DNA of 64,000 nucleotides from Terasakiella brassicae. GTDB taxonomy: Bacteria; Pseudomonadota; Alphaproteobacteria; Rhodospirillales; Terasakiellaceae. Positions 26,517 through 34,711 of this stretch are shown in pieces (position 1 is the stretch's first letter; every line of letters starts with the position of its first letter). The notes under the pieces were generated by a model that saw only the letters and a list, made by a program, of their open reading frames with translations, had not been told where the DNA came from and did not search any database. The stretch lies in NCBI RefSeq assembly GCF_014641495.1, contig NZ_BMHV01000004.1, forward strand, positions 62,001-126,000, written 5' to 3'. The translations under genes were made by a program, and so were the position numbers.

Positions 26517-27568
26517 AACCTGATGATTTTCAGTTTCTCGCAACATTAGTTAAGGATCGGTCCGGTCTTGTTTTAACGCAAGATAAAGCGTATCTGCTCG
26601 AAAGCCGCTTGATGCCGGTGGCGCGAAAACGTGGCATGAAAGGTTTGGAAGACCTCGTTGCCTCATTGAAGGCGCGAATGGATCATGCGTTGGCTGATGA
26701 AATTACCGAGGCAATGACGACCAATGAGTCTTTCTTCTTTCGTGATATTAAACCCTTTGATATTTTCCGCGATACGGTTTTACCAAACCTGATTAAAACG
26801 CGGGCGGCAAAAAAATCCTTCCGAATTTGGTGTGCGGCCGCCTCCAGCGGGCAGGAACCATATTCGATTGCAATGGTGTTAAAAGAGGCGGCTGCGCAGC
26901 TTGCCGGTTGGCGTATTGAAATCATTGGCACGGATATTTCGCGTGAAATGCTGGAAAAAGCCAAGGCCGGACTTTATTCTCAATTTGAAGTTCAGCGCGG
27001 TTTGCCAGTTCAGCATCTTGTAAAATACTTTAAAAAACATGACGATCTGTGGCAGATTGACGCATCTTTGCGGGCGATGGTTCAGTACAAGGAATTTAAC
27101 CTGCTGAACGATATGAATGCGCTGGGTACTTTTGATGTTGTCTTTTGTCGAAACGTTTTGATTTATTTCGATCAGCAGACAAAAGGGGCTGTTCTGGAAA
27201 AAATGTCGAAACAGATGACGGATGATGCCGTTCTGTATCTGGGCGGTGCAGAAACCGTTTTAGGTATTTCAGAAGCCTTTAAACCTGTTCCTGGCTTGCG
27301 CGGTGTTTATGGTCGCGCAGGTGGAAACGGGTCTTTAGGGGACGGGGCACCCGCCGCCGGTGCGATGCCAAAACCCGCTGCTGCGCCAACAGGGTTTGCC
27401 AAACCCAAACACATGATGGAGGGCCGTGCCCCTAAAGGGGCGGATGCACCTGCACGTCCTGCGGCGCCTGCTGCACGTCCCGGTGGGCTACCACCACGCC
27501 CGGCAGGCCCATCATCGGGTTCGCCGGCACGTCCCTTGCCGCCCAAACCCGGCATTAAGAAACCTTAA
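26513..27568 (+). CDS. cheR: chemotaxis protein methyltransferase CheR
   Basis: 351 residues. N-terminal helical CheR_N domain, then the SAM-binding methyltransferase domain with IWCAAASSGQEPYSIAM, IIGTDISREMLEKAKAGLY, FDVVFCRNVLIYFD and LYLGGAETVLGI. After about residue 275 comes a Pro/Ala/Gly/Arg-rich tail (GPSSGSPARPLPPKPG) that ordinary CheR lacks; it is probably disordered and could tether the enzyme to a receptor or polar landmark. The start codon overlaps the cheB stop (ATGA). Confidence 0.93.
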   Translation: MKPDDFQFLATLVKDRSGLVLTQDKAYLLESRLMPVARKRGMKGLEDLVASLKARMDHALADEITEAMTTNESFFFRDIKPFDIFRDTVLPNLIKTRAAKKSFRIWCAAASSGQEPYSIAMVLKEAAAQLAGWRIEIIGTDISREMLEKAKAGLYSQFEVQRGLPVQHLVKYFKKHDDLWQIDASLRAMVQYKEFNLLNDMNALGTFDVVFCRNVLIYFDQQTKGAVLEKMSKQMTDDAVLYLGGAETVLGISEAFKPVPGLRGVYGRAGGNGSLGDGAPAAGAMPKPAAAPTGFAKPKHMMEGRAPKGADAPARPAAPAARPGGLPPRPAGPSSGSPARPLPPKPGIKKP

Positions 27569-27572
27569 TAGA

Positions 27573-27604
27573 AAAAGGCCGCCTCACATTGCAGGCGGCC
27601 TTTT
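27573..27604. terminator. bidirectional terminator between cheR and ctrA
   Basis: A 12-bp perfect stem AAAAGGCCGCCT / AGGCGGCCTTTT (27573-27584 with 27593-27604) with an 8-base loop. It lies between two convergent genes and can serve both strands. Confidence 0.9.
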
Positions 27605-27627
27605 GCTTATGGGTTGAAGCCCTTGTG

Positions 27628-28332
27628 TCAGGCACTTGCTGCCTGTGCTTCGTCGTTGGCATCGGGGTCGCGCAAGACATAACCGCGCCCCCAAACAGTA
27701 TGAATATAGTTGTCATCGGTCGCTTTGGTCAGTTTTTTGCGGAGTTTGCAGACGAAAACGTCGATGATTTTCAATTCCGGTTCATCCATACCACCGTAAA
27801 GATGGTTGAGGAACATCTCCTTGGTCAAGGTCGATCCTTTGCGCAGGGAAAGAAGCTCCAGAATGCCGTATTCCTTGGATGTCAGGTGAACAGGCTTCCC
27901 ATCGCTTTCGACCGTTTGATTATCCAGATTGACACAAAGCTTGCCTGTGCGGATAACAGATTGTGCATGGCCTTTGGAGCGGCGTACAATCGCATGGATA
28001 CGGGCAACCAGTTCTTCTTTGTTGTAAGGTTTAGTCAGATAATCATCGGCCCCGATTTCAAAGCCCTTCACCTTGGAAGGCGGCTGGTCCAGACCGGACA
28101 GAATCAGGATCGGCGTTTCGACCTTGGAACTGCGCAGGGCACGAAGAACTTCAAATCCATCGATGTCGGGCAGCATGAGGTCGAGAATAATAATATCGTA
28201 ATCATATAGTTTGCCAATCTCGATACCTTCTTCGCCGTAGTTGGTGACATCTACCACCATTCCGGCAGATTTAAGCATCAATTCAATGGCTTTGGCTTCG
28301 CTTGGGTTGTCTTCAACGAGTAATGCGCGCAT
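27628..28332 (-). CDS. ctrA: cell cycle response regulator CtrA
   Basis: 234 residues. Receiver starting [20 protein letters not shown] with Asp in [18 protein letters not shown] and Lys in [12 protein letters not shown], followed by an OmpR-type winged helix ([32 protein letters not shown] ... RKKLTKA...[11 protein letters not shown]). The sequence is close to Caulobacter CtrA throughout. CtrA binds TTAA-N7-TTAA sites and, in Rhodospirillales, controls motility and chemotaxis rather than replication. Two overlapping sites lie just upstream, indicating autoregulation. The phosphate donor is presumably ChpT (21168). Alanine-rich tail after residue 222. Confidence 0.95.
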   Translation of the reverse strand: MRALLVEDNPSEAKAIELMLKSAGMVVDVTNYGEEGIEIGKLYDYDIIILDLMLPDIDGFEVLRALRSSKVETPILILSGLDQPPSKVKGFEIGADDYLTKPYNKEELVARIHAIVRRSKGHAQSVIRTGKLCVNLDNQTVESDGKPVHLTSKEYGILELLSLRKGSTLTKEMFLNHLYGGMDEPELKIIDVFVCKLRKKLTKATDDNYIHTVWGRGYVLRDPDANDEAQAASA

Positions 28333-28353
28333 GGTGCCCCCCGAAAGTTGGCG

Positions 28354-28379
28354 TTAACTTTTCATTAACCTTTCGTTAA
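28354..28379. promoter_or_regulatory. two overlapping CtrA boxes
   Basis: TTAA at 28354, 28365 and 28376, each separated by exactly 7 bases, so that two full TTAA-N7-TTAA boxes (28354-28368 and 28365-28379) share the middle half-site. They lie 22 bases upstream of ctrA and about 170 bases upstream of the divergent fliI. Confidence 0.85.
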
Positions 28380-28547
28380 CCATTACCATAACTCCGATTT
28401 GTTGAAAATAGTTTTTTTGTCGCAACGCTATATTTTCTCACGAGTCGCAAAAAATACTGAATCCTGTCAAGGGGTTTGTCATTTTTTACAAAAGGAGTAT
28501 AGTGGGCAAAGAAAAGGCAATGAACATCCTTGTTTGGAGTATCTATC

Positions 28548-29942
28548 GTGGCCCTGTTGGTCAATAACGTAATCGCAGAAGTTGACAAGCTTCCTGGCTT
28601 TAATGTGTTTGGCCGGGTGGCGGCTGTACAAGGTCTTATGGTCGAGGTTGGCGGTGTGCAAGGGGCGCTATCTATCGGGGATCATTGCCGAATTCATGTG
28701 CGCCGCCGCGATTGGGTCACTTGCGAAGTTGTCAGTTTCCGTGATGGTCGTGCGCTTGTCATGCCTTTTGGCCCGGTGGATGGCATTGCGTTGGGGGATC
28801 GCGTAGAAGTTGGGCAGCGCGAGCCGGTTTTATTCCCGTGTGAAGCATGGCTGGGACGTGTCATTAATGCAATGGGTAAACCGGTTGATGGCAAAGGCCC
28901 ACTGCCGGTTGGGCCTATACCTTATATTATCAAGGGAACACCGCCCTCGGCCCATGAACGGACCCGTGTCGGGGGCAAGATCGATTTGGGTGTGCGTGCG
29001 ATTAATACCTTTCTCACCTGTTGTCGCGGACAACGGATGGGGATTTTTGCCGGTTCCGGTGTGGGGAAATCGACCGTCCTGTCGATGATGGCGCGCAATA
29101 CCGAAGCCGAAGTCAGTATCATTGGTCTGATTGGGGAACGTGGACGAGAAGCCCGCGAGTTTATCGAAGATGATCTGGGGGAAGAGGGACTGGCCCGTAG
29201 TATTGTTGTTGTTGCAACATCGGATGAACCTCCGTTGATGCGCCGGCAGGCGGCCTATGTCACAATGGCAGTTGCCGAATATTTTAGAAATCAGCAACGC
29301 GATGTGTTGTGTTTGATGGATAGTGTGACACGTTTTGCAATGGCACAGCGTGAAATCAGTCTGTCTGTGGGGGAACCACCTGCCTCCAAAGGTTACACCC
29401 CGTCCGTTTTTGCCGAATTGCCACGTCTTCTGGAACGCGCGGGGCCGGGGAATGCCCAGCAAGGCAGCATTACCGGACTGTTCACCGTCTTGGTGGAAGG
29501 AGATGATCATAACGAACCGATTTCAGATGCGGTGCGAGGGATTCTGGATGGTCATATCGTATTGGATCGCGCCATTGCCGAACGGGGACGTTATCCGGCA
29601 ATTAATTTGTTAAGGTCTGTTTCGCGGACCATGCCCGATTGTAATGATGATCAGCAAAATGCATTGGTGTTTAAAGCGCGAGAATTGTTGTCAACCTATG
29701 AAGATATGGCGGAACTAATTCGTTTGGGAGCTTATCGTCAGGGGACCGACCCCAAAGTGGATGAAGCCGTTTATTATTATCCGGCAATGGAGGCCTTCTT
29801 ATCCCAAAACAAGAATGAGCCTATGAATTTGGAAACCGGATATATGGCGCTGGCTCAGCTTTTGGGCATGCCGTACAAAGATTTTGACGGGGATGTTTCC
29901 CAATTGGGTGTACCACATGAACAGTTGCAAGGGCCACAATAA
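28548..29942 (+). CDS. fliI: flagellar export apparatus ATPase FliI
   Basis: 464 residues, F1-beta-like ATPase that energises unfolding and docking of flagellar export substrates at the membrane. Walker A is GIFAGSGVGKSTVLSMM near residue 165-180; Walker B is VLCLMDSVTRFAMAQREI; GEPPASKGYTPSVFAELPRL is the FliI/YscN signature. N-terminal barrel from residue 10. I use the GTG at 28548, which has GGAG 8 bases upstream; the frame extends six codons further without support. fliJ follows 10 bases later. The CtrA box pair upstream suggests cell-cycle-type control. Confidence 0.95.
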   Translation: MALLVNNVIAEVDKLPGFNVFGRVAAVQGLMVEVGGVQGALSIGDHCRIHVRRRDWVTCEVVSFRDGRALVMPFGPVDGIALGDRVEVGQREPVLFPCEAWLGRVINAMGKPVDGKGPLPVGPIPYIIKGTPPSAHERTRVGGKIDLGVRAINTFLTCCRGQRMGIFAGSGVGKSTVLSMMARNTEAEVSIIGLIGERGREAREFIEDDLGEEGLARSIVVVATSDEPPLMRRQAAYVTMAVAEYFRNQQRDVLCLMDSVTRFAMAQREISLSVGEPPASKGYTPSVFAELPRLLERAGPGNAQQGSITGLFTVLVEGDDHNEPISDAVRGILDGHIVLDRAIAERGRYPAINLLRSVSRTMPDCNDDQQNALVFKARELLSTYEDMAELIRLGAYRQGTDPKVDEAVYYYPAMEAFLSQNKNEPMNLETGYMALAQLLGMPYKDFDGDVSQLGVPHEQLQGPQ

Positions 29943-29952
29943 AGGGTGATGT

Positions 29953-30375
29953 ATGGGTAAAACACTCGCCAACCTGATCCGTCTTCATAAATATCGTGTC
30001 GACGAGAAACGCCGTGTTCTCGGTCAGTTGTATGGCGAGTTGCATGATCTCGAACAAAAGCTGCAAGATCTTGAAAATCAACTGATTGAAGAACAGAAGA
30101 TTGCAAAATCCGCCCCAGATCAGGCGTTATTTTCCTATGGTCGGTTTCATCAACGTGCAATGGGCATACGCGAACAACTGCAACAGGCGATTGCAGCCAA
30201 GGAGCAGGAAGTCGAGATTGCACGCGACGATGTCAACGAGGCGTTCCGCGAGTTGAAAGTGTATGAAGAAGCGGAAAAAAATCGCATCAAGCGAGTAGAG
30301 GAAGAACGCACCCGCAAAGAAAACATCGAAATGGATGAGATCGCAATGAACTTGCACCGTCGCAAGCAGGATTAA
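29953..30375 (+). CDS. fliJ: flagellar export chaperone FliJ
   Basis: 140 residues, almost entirely charged coiled coil (LYGELHDLEQKLQDLENQLIEEQ ... KAYEEAEKNRIKRVEEE pattern), as expected for FliJ, the central stalk that links FliI to FlhA. The family is weakly conserved, so the call rests on length, coiled coil and position directly after fliI. GTG/ATG region: start at ATG 29953 with GGTG upstream. It converges on the Cys-repeat gene with an 18-base gap. Confidence 0.88.
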   Translation: MGKTLANLIRLHKYRVDEKRRVLGQLYGELHDLEQKLQDLENQLIEEQKIAKSAPDQALFSYGRFHQRAMGIREQLQQAIAAKEQEVEIARDDVNEAFRELKVYEEAEKNRIKRVEEERTRKENIEMDEIAMNLHRRKQD

Positions 30376-30393
30376 GAAAAGACGGATCTGGTA

Positions 30394-31065
30394 TTATTGA
30401 GGCAAACAGGCTTTCTGTGATTTTTTAAAAGAAGGGTCACATTCCCAGTCGTTCCCTGAATAATCCAGATGAGCGTTTTTGGGTAATTCGATGTGAATGC
30501 AGGTGTTATCAACCTGTTTAAAACCCCGTAGACATTTCCATCCAAATTGATGAGAACGGTCATTGAGATAAGCATTCTTGGGAACCGTGATCAGTTGGCA
30601 GGTGTTTTGAACGGTACGATATCCACGCTCGCACTCCCAACCGTTTTCATAGGCACTTTCGGATAAATAGGCATTTTTTGGCAGGGTAATCAAAAGGCAT
30701 GCGTCTTTTGTTTCTTTGTATCCCCGTTCACAGTTCCATGTGTTTCCTGTGTCATCCAAATAGGCATGTTTGGGGACAAGGACAGGGACGCATTTCTCAC
30801 CCATATGCTTAAAACCGCGCAAACATTCCCATCCCCGGTCATATAATCGACCTGTGGCAAAGGCGTTCTTGGGGACTTTTATTTTCACGCATTTATTATT
30901 GCTCTCGCGGAAACCGTCATTACATAGCCAGCCTGTACCATATTTCTCTGCATGGGCATTGGTTGGAATGTTTTGTGCGCTTGATAGGTTGGGAAAGCCA
31001 ATAAAGGCAAATAAAGTGAAAATAAATAGGAGCGAAAATATTCTCGTTTGAGAAAAGGTGTTCAT
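30394..31065 (-). CDS. secreted protein of six Cys-pair repeats (unknown function)
   Basis: 223 residues. Residues 1-30 are a signal peptide (hydrophobic run IFSLLFIFTLFAFIGF, cleavage likely after LSSA). The rest is six tandem repeats of about 31 residues with consensus W-x-C-x-x-G-[FY]-[KR]-x5-C-x-x-[IV]-x-[VL]-P-K-N-A-[YFH]-L; the last repeat is degenerate (DWECDPSF). Each repeat has two cysteines that probably form one disulfide. I chose the ATG at 31065 because the signal peptide then starts directly; the frame runs on to 31110. I do not know a function. Repeats like this suggest an exported binding or surface protein. It lies between flagellar gene groups. Confidence 0.7.
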   Translation of the reverse strand: MNTFSQTRIFSLLFIFTLFAFIGFPNLSSAQNIPTNAHAEKYGTGWLCNDGFRESNNKCVKIKVPKNAFATGRLYDRGWECLRGFKHMGEKCVPVLVPKHAYLDDTGNTWNCERGYKETKDACLLITLPKNAYLSESAYENGWECERGYRTVQNTCQLITVPKNAYLNDRSHQFGWKCLRGFKQVDNTCIHIELPKNAHLDYSGNDWECDPSFKKSQKACLPQ

Positions 31066-31096
31066 TCTGTTCTTTCGAATAGGTGATAGGTGCGTT

Positions 31097-31414
31097 TTAC
31101 GATTTCTCACCTAAAAAATAATAATCAATTTCCAAATCTTTTAAGATATTGCCATCTGCGGCCCTGTCGCGTTCCAATGCCTGTTTAAGGAGGGATGCTT
31201 TTATGGTGAGAGCACGGGTCAAGCTGCTGTTTTTGCTTTTGCTATGCAGATGTATGATCGTCTGGGTGCGTTTGTAGGCAACAAAGGACAAGCCTTCGAT
31301 CAATTCTTCATCCGTATCAATTTGATAAGAACCTGCCGGTTGCGTATTGATCGTTTCATCAAGTTTAAAAGGGTGATGAAAGGTAACGGTTTCTGTATGT
31401 GTACGAGTGGTCAT
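31097..31414 (-). CDS. conserved hypothetical protein, 105 residues
   Basis: Begins MTTRTHTETVTFHHPFKLDE with AAGGAG six bases before the ATG, a strong ribosome site. The pattern (an N-terminal beta strand with FxHPFxL, then PAGSYQIDTDEELIEG and VAYKRTQTIIHL) recalls a small family of uncharacterised alphaproteobacterial proteins that I cannot name. No signal peptide, no membrane segment. It is 31 bases upstream of the Cys-repeat gene on the same strand and may be co-transcribed with it. Confidence 0.65.
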   Translation of the reverse strand: MTTRTHTETVTFHHPFKLDETINTQPAGSYQIDTDEELIEGLSFVAYKRTQTIIHLHSKSKNSSLTRALTIKASLLKQALERDRAADGNILKDLEIDYYFLGEKS

Positions 31415-31440
31415 GGGAGACTCCTTAAGAAGTATAGCCC

Positions 31441-31570
31441 TGCCTGAGAAATAAAAATATATATGGGATTAAGATAACTGATATTTATTTTTAATTATTA
31501 TTTATAATATCATATATTTTATTAAATAGATATTTGTATTAAAATTATAAATATTATTGTTTTATTTTGG
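31441..31570. other. very AT-rich intergenic stretch
   Basis: About 130 bases composed almost only of A and T between two minus-strand genes. It probably holds the promoter and UP-like elements of the 105-residue gene. No open frame or clear dyad is seen. Confidence 0.4.
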
Positions 31571-31574
31571 GGGA

Positions 31575-31952
31575 TTAAATTGTGGAGATGCGCACAAGCA
31601 AATGGGGATTATCCCATTGAGGTTGGCGATCTTCTATAACAATATTATGCGTTATTGTTTGATGGGGTTCTTCCTCGCCAAAGACCTGTATCCAGCGCGC
31701 GACCAGTTCGTTATTCATATCTTCTAAAAGAGCGTTCGCCGTCTGTTCGAGGGAATAGTCCGGCAAATTAAACAGATGGGTGAAATAGGCATCTATTTCT
31801 GCGGTATCGATGATGACCTTGTCGGGCACGTAACGCAGGCGCAGGCATCGGGCCGTGCGGGTGCAAGTGGTCTGAAATGTGATGATATAATCATTTGCCC
31901 GGTTTGGGTTGTCTTTGGTCGCGATTAGGCTGCGTCGTTGTGCGAGGTCCAT
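31575..31952 (-). CDS. small protein resembling a reduced QueF (T-fold) domain
   Basis: 125 residues. The segment NRANDYIITFQTTC, LRLRYVPDKVIIDTAEIDAYFTHLF, SLEQTANALLEDMNNELVARWIQVFGE runs parallel to the QueF fold (Y-I-P-D-K ... S-x-x-x-Y ... N-x-x-x-x-D-L ... P-R-W-x-x-V). The QueF substrate loop CPxTGQPDF is shortened and the ESKSLKLY motif is replaced, so it is unlikely to reduce preQ0. It sits two bases after the FliK-like gene (ends 31955), in the flhG operon. This similarity is from memory of the family and is distant; I would not assign a function. Confidence 0.5.
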   Translation of the reverse strand: MDLAQRRSLIATKDNPNRANDYIITFQTTCTRTARCLRLRYVPDKVIIDTAEIDAYFTHLFNLPDYSLEQTANALLEDMNNELVARWIQVFGEEEPHQTITHNIVIEDRQPQWDNPHLLVRISTI

Positions 31953-31954
31953 TT

Positions 31955-33607
31955 TTATACCAGCATGCCGAGATTTAATTCTGTCGATGTCAGATCAACG
32001 CCATCGACTTCAATAAAATTAGGGGTGACCTGAAAAGATAATTTACCATCGAAACCGATTGTGTCCATCGCATTTTCATAGATTTCGAGGATGTCGCGAC
32101 GAATAAACCCGGCCAATGGTTTATGTGTACGGATGATCAGGTCAAACATCCGGTTGCTTTCCTTGGTCAATCCGTCCAATTGCATGGCCCCCAGACGGGA
32201 GAGGTGCAGGTCGATGACAAAACGCACGCCGGGGTCTTCTTTTCCGTCTTCCTTTTCATCCTTATGATCGCGTTCTGCCAATCGGATTTGGTTGATTTGC
32301 CCGTTGTCTTGCAAAGGGATATAGGCGATTTTCCAGTCCGTAGAACTTGGCGTTTTGATCTTGTCACTGATTTGTGTGAAATCATTTTCCAGTTTTTTCA
32401 GCAAGTCCGGTCGGGCTTTGGACAAAGCTTTCATTACTTTGTCATCAGCCCAATTCTTGAAATTCCCACGCCCCAATGCCTTTAGAAAAAAGATCATATT
32501 GGCGGCGAGGCGATGGTCTGCTTTCGGGATCATGGCCTGATGCAGGTTGTCTGCGGCAGCCGGATTGCTTTGTGTCAGAATTTTATCGATTTCTTCGAGG
32601 GTGGGCCAATTTTTCCCAACCCCTTGTTCCAGCTTAAGTTCATTTAGAACTGGTTTTGCGTGGGCCTGCGGGTCGGGACGGGTGGCTGACAGGATCTCCA
32701 GTTTGACCTGTGTGCCTTCCGGCATCTTCGCCTTGATATCCAGTGCAATTAACCCCTGAGCGGTCTTGACAACCGGTTGTCCCTGGGCGGTGTTGCCCAT
32801 TATGGTCCCTTGAATAATAACTGTATTGGTTTTTGCCGGACTGCCCGCTGTTGTTGTGGATGTCAGGTTTTGATTTTGGGGGGATTGTGCAAAGGATTTC
32901 CCCCCTTGTTGTTCCTGCTGAACCGATAAAAGACGTACTTTTAAATCATTACCCGGTTGCACCATTGGATGGCTGTTTTGTCCGCTTGCGCTTGGGGCCC
33001 CTGTGGGGGTATTCGAAGAGGTTGCCGCCATCGGGGACATGTTGGGGGAAGGTGGATTAATTTGTCCTTGCATGTTGGAAGGAGACGCAGCCCCGGATGT
33101 GAAGCCTTGGGCCTGAGATGGCGTGAGAACAAAAGCCCGAAAGCCAGTTGCACTGTTCAAGCTTAATAAGGTTGCAGGACCAGCTCCCGTTGCATTTGCG
33201 TTTAAGGCGGAGGGAGGCAGCGCCGTTTGGGTTTGAGGTGTTAATGATGTCTGTGTGGCAAATGTTGCAACCTTCGCGGCCGGTATATTAGGGGACACAG
33301 GCTTGTTATTGACCCCGACCAATTGGAGCTGAATATTCGGAACTTTTTGGACGAGGCGGAAAGTGGCTTGTGTGTCTTCGGGCAGGGCAAAGGGGGCTTT
33401 AAACTGTAACAGACCCAAATTGGTTTGAACCTGAAGATTGCCTTGTGTCGTGGTCTGTTTGACCAATCCATTGATAAGACTGTCAAGGGCGAGTTTTGAC
33501 AGTTCGAGAGAGGCGACATTTGCCGGGGGTAATGTAACGGTCAATTGCGCAGCCGAACCACCCGCACTGGGCGGTGGTGGGGGCGGTGGTGGGGCAACGC
33601 TTGTCAT
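31955..33607 (-). CDS. FliK-like flagellar hook-length protein
   Basis: 550 residues. Starts with a polyproline run after MTSVA, then a long low-complexity Gln/Asn/Ser/Thr/Pro region (about 100-260) typical of the FliK ruler, then a folded C-terminal part including VRFVIDLHLSRLGAMQLDGLTKESNRMFDLIIRTHKPLAGFIRRDILEIYENAM that fits the FliK C-terminal switch domain pattern (x-L-x-P-x-x-L-G-x-x). A more orthodox fliK lies at 46566. This copy sits after flhG, so it may be a paralog with another client. Assignment is by domain layout. Confidence 0.6.
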   Translation of the reverse strand: MTSVAPPPPPPPPSAGGSAAQLTVTLPPANVASLELSKLALDSLINGLVKQTTTQGNLQVQTNLGLLQFKAPFALPEDTQATFRLVQKVPNIQLQLVGVNNKPVSPNIPAAKVATFATQTSLTPQTQTALPPSALNANATGAGPATLLSLNSATGFRAFVLTPSQAQGFTSGAASPSNMQGQINPPSPNMSPMAATSSNTPTGAPSASGQNSHPMVQPGNDLKVRLLSVQQEQQGGKSFAQSPQNQNLTSTTTAGSPAKTNTVIIQGTIMGNTAQGQPVVKTAQGLIALDIKAKMPEGTQVKLEILSATRPDPQAHAKPVLNELKLEQGVGKNWPTLEEIDKILTQSNPAAADNLHQAMIPKADHRLAANMIFFLKALGRGNFKNWADDKVMKALSKARPDLLKKLENDFTQISDKIKTPSSTDWKIAYIPLQDNGQINQIRLAERDHKDEKEDGKEDPGVRFVIDLHLSRLGAMQLDGLTKESNRMFDLIIRTHKPLAGFIRRDILEIYENAMDTIGFDGKLSFQVTPNFIEVDGVDLTSTELNLGMLV

Positions 33608-33620
33608 GGTCTGTTACGTT

Positions 33621-34418
33621 CTAAAAATTGTTTAACAATCGACTGGCAATGGCAGCAATATCTTTGGCCGCGACACAGGAAGGCGCGTGGCTGAGCAAAG
33701 GCTGCTGCTGTTTGATTGTATCACGAACACGCTTGTCCCAGCGAATCACACCTGCCAAAGGCGGCGAAATGCCCAAAAATCCTTCACAGGCCCGGCGCAA
33801 GGTGTTGTAAGTCCGTTCCCCATCGCGGATCGAATCGCTCATATTCACAACGATGCGCAGGTCCAGACCGGGGCGATCCTTTGACATGGTTTTGATGAAG
33901 GCATAGGCATCGGTCATGGCCGTGGGTTCGTCGGCGGTGACGACAAGACAGCTTCCGGCCTTGGATGTCAGTTGACGGGTGGGGCGGTCCATTCCGGCCC
34001 CTAAATCAATGATGACCCGATCATAGGATGCGGCCAGAACACCGAGATCGTTGCCCAGATGTTGAACCTGATTGGCAGGAATATGATTAAGGGCACTGGA
34101 CCCTGATCGTCCGGCGATAATATCGAAACCGCCTTCGTCAAAATGTTGCGCGGCCTGATTGAGTGTCAGGTTGCCACCCACCACACCGGACAGGTCGTGT
34201 TTGGGCATCAGGCCAAGCTGGATATCCACATTGGCCAGACCGAAATCCCCGTCAAAGAGTAATGTTTTTTGACCCAGATTCGCCAACGCATGAGACAACG
34301 TCACGGCAAACCAGGTCTTCCCCACACCGCCTTTACCGGATGCAACGGCAAATACATTGCCGCCCTTGCGTGCCCTCGGCGTTGGAGTTGTTTTTGTCAT
34401 AGCTGCAAACATAGCCAT
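33621..34418 (-). CDS. flhG: MinD/ParA-family ATPase FlhG (flagellar number regulator)
   Basis: 265 residues from the ATG at 34418 (a TTG five codons earlier is possible). Deviant Walker A: FAVASGKGGVGKTWFAVTLSHAL; FDGDFGLANVDIQLGL follows as in FlhG/FleN/YlxH. Walker B is in DRVIIDLGAGMD. The C terminus carries the amphipathic-type helix seen in MinD relatives. FlhG limits flagellar number and, with FlhF, polar placement. FlhG normally follows flhF; here the gene upstream is flhA and no flhF is seen in the window. Confidence 0.88.
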   Translation of the reverse strand: MAMFAAMTKTTPTPRARKGGNVFAVASGKGGVGKTWFAVTLSHALANLGQKTLLFDGDFGLANVDIQLGLMPKHDLSGVVGGNLTLNQAAQHFDEGGFDIIAGRSGSSALNHIPANQVQHLGNDLGVLAASYDRVIIDLGAGMDRPTRQLTSKAGSCLVVTADEPTAMTDAYAFIKTMSKDRPGLDLRIVVNMSDSIRDGERTYNTLRRACEGFLGISPPLAGVIRWDKRVRDTIKQQQPLLSHAPSCVAAKDIAAIASRLLNNF

Positions 34419-34711
34419 AATTTGTACGCTCAAATGGTTACCGAACGGTTAGGTAAAGGTATTCAATTCGTTAATTTCAGGTAGAAAGAAAAAGACCAAA
34501 GCCGCGTAAACCCTTGGTTATCTGATGGGCTTTGTTCTTTAAAAGTTATTTATTTATTTTTGAGAAATGTTTTTCATTTTCCTCATAAAAGAGCCCCAAA
34601 CACCTGTTGCCATATCTTTGTATGTCGACAAAGTCGATTGGCTTGAAAAAAGCATCTTGCCCCGATCATAGGATTCTTTTCGTCATTTACGCGATGGTAT
34701 CGACAGCCGGG
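34419..34711. other. gap between flhA and flhG where flhF would be expected
   Basis: About 290 bases without a convincing gene on either strand. The plus-strand frame at 34607-34990 runs into flhA as antisense and has no family features. No strong terminator or CtrA box is seen. Confidence 0.4.

Noticed and set aside
33560-33600. GGTGGTGGGGG-rich stretch as a regulatory G-tract or simple repeat
   Set aside because: It encodes the polyproline start of the FliK-like protein on the minus strand.
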